This document shows, one piece after another, positions 57,889-64,000 of a DNA stretch of 64,000 nt. Positions within the stretch are counted from its first letter, which is position 1. Each line of letters starts with the position of its first letter. A model generated the notes under the pieces. The model made no database searches. It was not told where the DNA came from and was given only the letters and a program-made list of their open reading frames with translations. Position numbers and translations under genes: made by a program. Source of the stretch: Alcaligenes faecalis (lineage in GTDB: Bacteria > Pseudomonadota > Gammaproteobacteria > Burkholderiales > Burkholderiaceae_B); the NCBI RefSeq assembly GCF_005311025.1, contig NZ_CP031747.1:3881870-3945869 (forward strand), given 5' to 3'.

Positions 57889-60060
57889 ATGCGGGGTGCA
57901 AGGGTCGTGCTGTTTGAGGAGCACGCTTGCGGTTTGTCCGGGGGACAAACCGCGCTCCGAGTTTTCAACCGTGACCGCGACAGCCGTCCGCAATCGGGTG
58001 AACGTCGTGAATTCTCCGGTGAGCGCCGCGAACGTCCAGCATTCAACCGTGACCGCGACAGCCGTCCACAATCGGGCGAACGTCGTGAGTTCTCCGGCGA
58101 GCGCCGCGAACGTCCTGCATTCAACCGTGACCGTGACAGCCGTCCCCAATCGGGCGAACGTCGTGAATTCTCCGGCGAGCGTCGTGAACGCCCCGCATTC
58201 AACCGTGATCGTGACAGCCGCCCTCAATCGGGCGAACGTCGCGAATTCTCCGGTGAGCGTCGTGAGCGTCCCGCATTCAACCGTGACCGAGACAGCCGTC
58301 CGCAATCGGGCGAACGTCGCGAATTCTCCGGCGAGCGCCGCGAACGTCCTGCATTCAACCGTGACCGTGACAGCCGTCCGCAATCGGGCGAACGTCGTGA
58401 ATTCTCCGGTGAGCGTCGTGAACGTCCTGCATTCAACCGTGACCGAGACAGCCGTCCGCAATCGGGCGAACGTCGTGAATTCTCCGGCGAACGCCGTGAG
58501 CGTCCCGCATTCAACCGTGACCGTGACAGCCGTCCGCAATCGGGCGAACGTCGTGAGTTCTCCGGTGAGCGTCGTGAACGCCCTGCATTCAATCGTGACC
58601 GCGACAGCCGCCCTCAAACGGGCGAGCGCCGCAATTTCTCGGGTGAACGCCGCGAGCGTCCAGCCTTCAAGGGCGACAAGGAATCTTCGGAGCGTACCCC
58701 TGCCGGCAAAATGCCCAGCAAGCTGTTTAGCCCGGCCGGTGACTCCGATGCCTTTCCTCAATATGTCTCGCCTATTCAGCGTGTAGACAGCCCCCAGGCC
58801 CCCAAGCCCGGTCAGCGCCTGCCCGATAGCAATATCGAGCAAAACGAGCGCGTCCAGGTCAAGGCTCTGCAAGGGGAACGCTACCGTCTGTTTGCTCCCT
58901 GCCCACAAGGGCTGGAAGAAGCGCTGTCGCTGGAACTGCAAGCACTAGGCTACGAGAACGTTCAAACCGGCCGTGCGGGCTGCCATTTTGATGCGGACTG
59001 GATCGGTGTCATGCGTGCCAACCTGTCCTCGCGACTGGCGACACGCATTTTGCTGGAAGTCTCGCACGCTCCTGTCACCAACGAAGAGGACATTCTGGCC
59101 CTGGCTCGGGTGACTCCCTGGGAACGCTGGTTTGGCCCCGAGCAGACACTGCGTGTCGACACCTCGGCCGTACGCAGCCCCATGCAAAGCTTGCAGTACT
59201 GCAATCTGCGCGCCAAAGACGGGATTTGTGACCGCCTGCGTGATCTGGAAGGCGCACGTCCTTCCATCGATACCGTACGCCCGGATGCCAAGGTGCATTT
59301 GTTCCTGGACGAGACCAGTGCCACCTTCTACCTGGATACCAGTGGCGAGTCCCTGTTCAAGCGTGGCTGGCGTCACGACAAGGGCGATGCGCCTTTGCGT
59401 GAAAACCTGGCAGCGGGCCTGCTGGCCCTGTCTGGCTGGGACCCCAGCAAGCCTTTGATCGACCCCTTCTGCGGTAGTGGCACAATTCTGATCGAAGCCG
59501 CCTGGATGGCTTTGGGAGCGCCTCCCGGCATCTGGCGCCCCTTCCACTTCGAGCGTCTGCGCTGCCACGACCAGCGCTTGTGGCGTGACATCAAGGACGA
59601 AGCGCGCTCCATGATCGCTCCTCGTCTGGATACTCCATTGATTGGCTACGACATCAACCCCACCGTTCTGGATGCAGCCCGTTCCAACCTGGAACGCTCG
59701 CACCTGACGCTGGAGACGATTCGCTTCGAGCAAGGCGATGCCCTGAAGATTCGTCCAGAAACGGAAGCCGGCTGGATTGTCACCAATCCTCCTTACGGCG
59801 AGCGCCTGGAACATCAGGACGAGGACTTCTGGCCAAACTGGGCCAGCAACCTCAAGCAAAACTTCGCCAACTGGAGCGTGAACATGATCAGCAGCGACCT
59901 GGAGCTGCCACGTCATATGCGCCTCAAGCCCAAGCGTCGTTACCCGCTGTACAACGGTGCTCTGGATTGCCGTCTGTTCTGCTTTGACATGGTTCCGGCC
60001 AGTTATCGCAATAACGAGACAGCCTCGGACGCCAGCGAAGACTCAGCCAGCGCCGAATAA
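57889..60060 (+). CDS. Class I SAM-dependent RNA methyltransferase (RlmL/THUMP type) with repeat extension
   Basis: 723 residues. Residues 26-259 are nine 26-residue Arg/Glu-rich repeats; 260-329 is a Pro-rich linker; from about 330 a THUMP domain (LFAPCPQGLEEALSLELQALGYENV) and then a UPF0020-type methyltransferase with DPFCGSGTILIEAAW for SAM and the catalytic TNPPYGERL. It would methylate guanine N2 in 23S rRNA like RlmL; the exact base is unknown. The start is uncertain: ATG 57889 has AGAGG upstream but its first 25 residues look unlike the family, and GTG 57907 or TTG 57934 are alternatives. The folded part is certain. Confidence 0.85.
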   Translation: MRGARVVLFEEHACGLSGGQTALRVFNRDRDSRPQSGERREFSGERRERPAFNRDRDSRPQSGERREFSGERRERPAFNRDRDSRPQSGERREFSGERRERPAFNRDRDSRPQSGERREFSGERRERPAFNRDRDSRPQSGERREFSGERRERPAFNRDRDSRPQSGERREFSGERRERPAFNRDRDSRPQSGERREFSGERRERPAFNRDRDSRPQSGERREFSGERRERPAFNRDRDSRPQTGERRNFSGERRERPAFKGDKESSERTPAGKMPSKLFSPAGDSDAFPQYVSPIQRVDSPQAPKPGQRLPDSNIEQNERVQVKALQGERYRLFAPCPQGLEEALSLELQALGYENVQTGRAGCHFDADWIGVMRANLSSRLATRILLEVSHAPVTNEEDILALARVTPWERWFGPEQTLRVDTSAVRSPMQSLQYCNLRAKDGICDRLRDLEGARPSIDTVRPDAKVHLFLDETSATFYLDTSGESLFKRGWRHDKGDAPLRENLAAGLLALSGWDPSKPLIDPFCGSGTILIEAAWMALGAPPGIWRPFHFERLRCHDQRLWRDIKDEARSMIAPRLDTPLIGYDINPTVLDAARSNLERSHLTLETIRFEQGDALKIRPETEAGWIVTNPPYGERLEHQDEDFWPNWASNLKQNFANWSVNMISSDLELPRHMRLKPKRRYPLYNGALDCRLFCFDMVPASYRNNETASDASEDSASAE
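57918..57958. promoter_or_regulatory. Hairpin just inside the start of the repeat-bearing methyltransferase gene
   Basis: An 11-bp perfect stem (57929-57939 with 57943-57953), GGG loop, plus an outer 5-bp pair (57918-57922 with 57954-57958) across a 6-base bulge. It lies between the chosen ATG and the repeat array, so it could control translation or mean that the true start is downstream. Confidence 0.5.
57964..58665 (+). repeat. Nine tandem 78-bp coding repeats
   Basis: Period exactly 78 bases (26 codons): each unit encodes FNRDRDSRPQSGERREFSG followed by ERRERPA, with an internal near-repeat GERRE. Units 1-8 encode the same peptide; unit 9 has S11T and E16N. Units 1-8 differ from one another only at third codon positions (for example CGC/CGT/CGA, CCG/CCA/CCC/CCT). 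Confidence 0.98.
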
Positions 60061-60084
60061 GCGTCAAGCCGTCTTGTACAAGGC

Positions 60085-60128
60085 AACAAGGGCCAAGTCC
60101 ATGAAAATGGCTTGGCCCTTGTTTATTG
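60085..60128 (+). terminator. Terminator after the RNA methyltransferase
   Basis: 13-bp perfect stem (60085-60097 with 60111-60123) continued by an inner 4-bp stem and GAAA loop, with a short T-rich tail (TTTATTG). Confidence 0.85.
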
Positions 60129-60274
60129 AGACAAGCCCCCCATATCTTGATTACTTTTCTACCCTTCTGGGGCCCGCCCGACTCCATGCCTTCTGTTCCA
60201 GCCCCGAGCCGGCAGCATTCCGTTAGGCAGCGATATACGCGATAATGGCAGTCTTCCCTGCCTCAAGACGCACC

Positions 60275-60793
60275 ATGACACCCACTTTCACTACTCCTGG
60301 CCGCTGGCGACGCTTTGCCTGCATGATGTATGAATCCATCCTGCTATTTGGCGTTATTTTCACCACCGGCTATCTGTTTGACACCTTGACCCAAAGCCGT
60401 AGCGGCCTGGATCTGCGTCATGTGCGTCAGGTCGTTCTATTTATTGCGCTGGGGATTTATTTCGTGCTTTGCTGGCGCAAAGTGGGCCAGACCCTGCCCA
60501 TGAAAACCTGGCATATGCGACTGGTAGACGAGCAAGGTCAGATTCCTGCCCTGCGTACCCTGCTGCTGCGTTATATTCTGCTATGGCCCCTACCCTTGCT
60601 GGGAGCTTTGCTGGTTCAGCTTCTATCTGGCTACACAGGCTATGCGTCCACGGACCTGCTTATCGTGTTTACGCCTTTTCTGAACTTCATCTGGACCTGG
60701 TTCGACAAAGACCAGCAGTTCCTGCACGACCGTCTTAGCAAGACTCGCCTGATCGATGCGCGCCCTACCCGTGTTACTTCGGCAGCCACCTGA
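60275..60793 (+). CDS. RDD-family membrane protein
   Basis: 172 residues. The first helix carries GRWRRFACMMYESILLFGVIF near residues 9-29, with R12 and charged residues typical of the RDD family; about four hydrophobic segments follow, and WFDKDQQFLHDRLSKT near the end matches the family's C-terminal FHDxxxxT. Function generally unknown; some act in ion/osmolyte transport. ATG 60275 fits the conserved start. Confidence 0.82.
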   Translation: MTPTFTTPGRWRRFACMMYESILLFGVIFTTGYLFDTLTQSRSGLDLRHVRQVVLFIALGIYFVLCWRKVGQTLPMKTWHMRLVDEQGQIPALRTLLLRYILLWPLPLLGALLVQLLSGYTGYASTDLLIVFTPFLNFIWTWFDKDQQFLHDRLSKTRLIDARPTRVTSAAT

Positions 60794-60836
60794 GCAGGCA
60801 GGCTGCCTCTTCATTTTTTAGTAGTACAGCAAAGTC

Positions 60837-61748
60837 ATGACTGACATTTTAAAAAAATACTTGTTCGCCGACCAAAGCACACGAGCCCAGATTGTTCATC
60901 TTGAGCAAGCCTGGCAAATGGGTCTGGAACACCAGCACTATCCTGCCTGCATCCGCGACTTGCTGGGCGAGCTGGTAGCCGCTTCGGTACTGCTGGCGGG
61001 CAACCTCAAGTTTGACGGCTCCCTGATTTTGCAAATCCAGGGCGACGGCCCGATCGCCTTGCTGGTGGTGGAATGCACATCGGACATGGACATACGCGCA
61101 ACGGTGTCGCTGCGTGAGAACCATCCCGTGCCCCAAACCGGCACCTTGCAAACCCTGCTGAACCCGCAAGGCCAAGGCCGCTTCACCGTAGTACTGGCCC
61201 CGCGTCAAAGCAGCAAGGATTTCCGCCCCTACCAAGGCGTGGTGCCTCTGGAAGGCGAGACCGTTGCCGAGGTTCTGCAAACCTATATGCGCACCTCCGA
61301 GCAACTGGATACCCACCTGTGGCTGGCCGCCGACGAAAACCGTTGTGCAGGACTGTTGCTGCAACGTATCCCGCCCCAAGGCGGCCACAGCCTGGCGCAA
61401 AACCTGGACACCTGGGAACGCGCCCTGGCGCTGGGCTCCACCGTCCAGACACAAGAATTGCTGCAACTCGATAGCGACACCTTGATTCATCGCCTGTTCT
61501 GGGAAGAAGACCTGCAAGTCTTTGAACCTCAGTCCGTGCGCTGGCATTGCCCCTGTTCCCGTCAACGCGTCAGCAATATGCTGCGCATGCTGGGTCGGGC
61601 AGAAATCGAGCAAATGCTGGCAGAACAAGACACCATCAATGTGTCCTGCAACTTCTGCGGCAAGCCCTACCAGTACGATGCAATTGACTGCGCGTCCCTG
61701 TTTGTCGACAAGGGCGATACCCAGCCTGGTGACGATACCCTGCACTAA
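60837..61748 (+). CDS. hslO: 33-kDa redox-regulated chaperone (Hsp33)
   Basis: Holdase activated by oxidative unfolding. 303 residues. The zinc-binding cysteines Cys238, Cys240, Cys271 and Cys274 (CxC-x30-CxxC) are intact near the C-terminus. The N-terminal domain has LGELVAASVLLAGNLKFDG. It follows the RDD gene by 43 bases; a perfect hairpin follows it at 61808. Confidence 0.95.
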   Translation: MTDILKKYLFADQSTRAQIVHLEQAWQMGLEHQHYPACIRDLLGELVAASVLLAGNLKFDGSLILQIQGDGPIALLVVECTSDMDIRATVSLRENHPVPQTGTLQTLLNPQGQGRFTVVLAPRQSSKDFRPYQGVVPLEGETVAEVLQTYMRTSEQLDTHLWLAADENRCAGLLLQRIPPQGGHSLAQNLDTWERALALGSTVQTQELLQLDSDTLIHRLFWEEDLQVFEPQSVRWHCPCSRQRVSNMLRMLGRAEIEQMLAEQDTINVSCNFCGKPYQYDAIDCASLFVDKGDTQPGDDTLH

Positions 61749-61807
61749 GCAGAAACCGCTACGAAGGACTACACCCGCACAAGTCCTTCTACCAAGCTAA
61801 AAGACAC

Positions 61808-61842
61808 TCAGCCATGATGGCAACATCATGGCTGATTCTTTT
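61808..61842 (+). terminator. Terminator after hslO
   Basis: Perfect 12-bp stem (61808-61819 with 61824-61835), 4-base loop, then TTCTTTTT. The next gene's ATG (61828) lies inside the right arm of the stem. Confidence 0.82.
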
Positions 61843-62655
61843 TCCTCACCCCATCCTCAATCTGGTTTGGCTGGCGCTCACATCATGGGAGCCCTGCTTG
61901 CAATCATCCTGCTGAGCTGGCTGGTGCTGGACGTGCTGACGCTGTACTCCTTGCGCGTACGCCTGCAGCACGGCCTGTTACAGGCGGCTCGCCAGGCCAG
62001 TGTGCAGCATGCCCGGCCTGAAACCATTGCCCTGGCATTCAGCCAAACACTGGCTGCTGCCAAAGTGCCACTGCACGATCAGTGGCAGATCCAGATCCTA
62101 TCACCCTCACCACAGGCTTTTATGCTGCATGGCAGGCCTTCCCGGCTTCATGAGGGGCGTACAAGCATTACCCAGGGCTGGCAGGCGCAACAAGCGGATC
62201 AAGCCAGCCACGGCGGCCCCAGCATCTACCAGGCCAACACATTGCACTTGTACCTGCTCTATGCCCATAAGCCGGGCCCTCTTTCCTTGCTTCGCCTGCT
62301 ACCCAAGCTTGCTGCCAGCATGCCTGGCCCTTCAGGTTCGGCAGCGGTCTGGCTCCGCCTGGAAATCAGACACCCCATGCAGTCTGATGCCGTGCAGTGG
62401 GATGACTTGGCTGACGGTCGGGTCGTCTATGCCCAGCAGACTGAAAACGAGCTTGCCTTGCCAGTTTCCCAAACAGGCTGGTCCACAGACCTGGAGCCAG
62501 CAGAACCGCCATCAACGGACGGGGATGGCCGTCTGCCATCATGGGATAGCCCTGCTCAAGGATCAGGTGGTGCTTCCCCTTCTCCAGGGCCCGCCGCCCC
62601 CACACCAGACTCAGGAGGAGCTGACTACTCACCTCCAAACCCTGCTTGCTACTAA
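61828..62655 (+). CDS. Hypothetical membrane-anchored protein
   Basis: I do not recognise a family; a TadE-like pilus-assembly protein is a loose comparison only. 275 residues from the ATG at 61828, with one transmembrane segment at about 19-41 (HIMGALLAIILLSWLVLDVLTLYSL), a soluble middle with an AVWLRLEIRHP strand, and a low-complexity Pro/Ser/Gly-rich end from about 225. The first ATG lies inside the hslO terminator stem, so the ATG at 61885 (residue 20) may be the real start. No ribosome-binding site is obvious at either. Confidence 0.6.
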   Translation: MADSFSSPHPQSGLAGAHIMGALLAIILLSWLVLDVLTLYSLRVRLQHGLLQAARQASVQHARPETIALAFSQTLAAAKVPLHDQWQIQILSPSPQAFMLHGRPSRLHEGRTSITQGWQAQQADQASHGGPSIYQANTLHLYLLYAHKPGPLSLLRLLPKLAASMPGPSGSAAVWLRLEIRHPMQSDAVQWDDLADGRVVYAQQTENELALPVSQTGWSTDLEPAEPPSTDGDGRLPSWDSPAQGSGGASPSPGPAAPTPDSGGADYSPPNPACY

Positions 62656-62858
62656 TCGCCGAGCCAGCCAGAGCGGGCGGCGGGCGGCGGCAGCATAGGA
62701 CGCGATAAACGCATTCCTGACTCAAGCGGGAAACAGACTTACAGTCGCCGCAATCAGCAGTTGTGGCCGTAGTCGAGACAGCAATAAGGGAAAAAAGAAG
62801 AATTATCAGAAAGGAACTGGCTGATCAGCCGTTCCAGCAGCACCTTGCGCGCTACTTC

Positions 62859-63164
62859 TTAACGTGGGCTGCTTGTCGTGGCAGCCGAACCACCGGGAGG
62901 CACGATTTGCACAAAGATCTCGCCTTCACGCATCATGCCAAACTCGCTACGGGCGCGCTCTTCAACTGCGTGGGTACCCGAGCGTAAATCCTGAACCTCG
63001 GCCAGCAAGGCGTTGTTACGCGCCGTCAGGGCTTCGTTGGTTTCTTTTTGCGCAACCAGCTTGGTCTGCATTTGCCGTACATCCAGCCAACCGCCTTTGC
63101 CCCACCATAAAGCGTAATGGGTTACCAGGGTCAGGCACAGCAGAAGCAGGACGATAAGGCGCAT
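62859..63164 (-). CDS. ftsB: Cell division protein FtsB
   Basis: 101 residues: short cytoplasmic start, one transmembrane helix (about 2-20, LIVLLLLCLTLVTHYALWWG), then a periplasmic coiled coil (RQMQTKLVAQKETNEALTARNNALLAEVQDL), and EERARSEFGMMREGEIFVQIV, the diagnostic end of FtsB. It forms the FtsQLB divisome complex. It sits downstream of eno as in most proteobacteria. ATG 63164 starts at the helix; an upstream ATG within the hairpin would add thirteen residues. Confidence 0.92.
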   Translation of the reverse strand: MRLIVLLLLCLTLVTHYALWWGKGGWLDVRQMQTKLVAQKETNEALTARNNALLAEVQDLRSGTHAVEERARSEFGMMREGEIFVQIVPPGGSAATTSSPR

Positions 63165-63175
63165 GGCGATATAAG

Positions 63176-63197
63176 AACCGGGTCTTCCGACCCGGTT
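63176..63197 (-). promoter_or_regulatory. Hairpin between eno and ftsB
   Basis: Perfect 9-bp stem (63176-63184 with 63189-63197), TTCC/GGAA loop. On the - strand the tail is CTTAT, not a T-run, so it is more likely a partial attenuator or mRNA stabiliser than a full terminator. Confidence 0.6.
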
Positions 63198-63209
63198 CAT
63201 CAAACAGAA

Positions 63210-64000
<791 letters not shown>

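Noticed and set aside
57865-58941. A 358-codon open frame on the - strand across the repeat array, and a second long + strand frame (57896-58786)
   Set aside because: The 78-base period is a multiple of three, so several frames stay open by chance. The sense frame leads into the methyltransferase and shows synonymous-only variation, so the others are taken as shadows.

Overview
The window is a chromosomal segment of a betaproteobacterium, almost certainly Burkholderiales/Alcaligenaceae and most like Alcaligenes. The evidence is its moderately high GC, the purC-purE-purK-tsaC and tkt-gap-pgk gene orders, the queA-tgt-yajC-secD-secF run, and protein sequences close to the Bordetella/Achromobacter type. 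It is mostly core chromosome. I see no prophage, insertion sequence, CRISPR array, rRNA or tRNA gene. Family names come from recognising motifs by eye; no database search was possible.

Layout. 1-5.8 kb (+ strand except tcdA): end of pabB, pabC, convergent tcdA, chaC, pdxH, a flavin reductase, an FAD oxidoreductase and purU. 6.1-12.1 kb: ggt with a LysR regulator, then gcdH divergent from it, a MaoC hydratase, a two-copy intergenic repeat and an alpha/beta hydrolase. 12.2-25.9 kb (mainly - strand): tsaC, purK, purE, purC, fba, mog, an SDR, an aldehyde dehydrogenase, a small + strand pair (epimerase, HicB-like), then pgk, gap and tkt. 26.1-31.9 kb: rsmE, barstar-like, patatin, maeB and a degenerate FAD-binding protein. 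32.1-36.4 kb: aminotransferase, lytic transglycosylase, ubiD, VOC protein. 36.4-47.4 kb is the accessory-looking part: a LysR/MFS divergent pair, a small membrane protein, and a six-gene - strand operon (Rieske oxygenase, its reductase, an epimerase, an unknown protein, a DUF1116/AllG-like protein, an amidase) with a second LysR gene upstream. 47.6-49.7 kb: a YqjD/YqjE-type envelope-stress cluster and a secreted protein. 49.8-64 kb: upp, dacB, queA, tgt, yajC, secD, secF, an RNA methyltransferase with a long repeat extension, an RDD protein, hslO, an unknown membrane protein, ftsB and the 3' part of eno.

How the genes work together. Central metabolism dominates: glycolysis and pentose-phosphate (fba, pgk, gap, tkt, eno, maeB), purine synthesis (purC, purE, purK and formate supply by purU), tRNA modification (tcdA and tsaC for t6A; queA and tgt for queuosine), folate (pabBC), vitamin B6 (pdxH), ubiquinone (ubiD), glutathione turnover (ggt, chaC), lysine/tryptophan-type acyl-CoA oxidation (gcdH) and Sec export.

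The two items most worth following are the 39.8-46.0 kb operon, which looks like an uncharacterised pathway for an aromatic or N-containing compound, and the nine 26-residue repeats at the N-terminus of the RNA methyltransferase. Copies 1-8 of those repeats encode identical peptides from DNA that differs only at synonymous sites.
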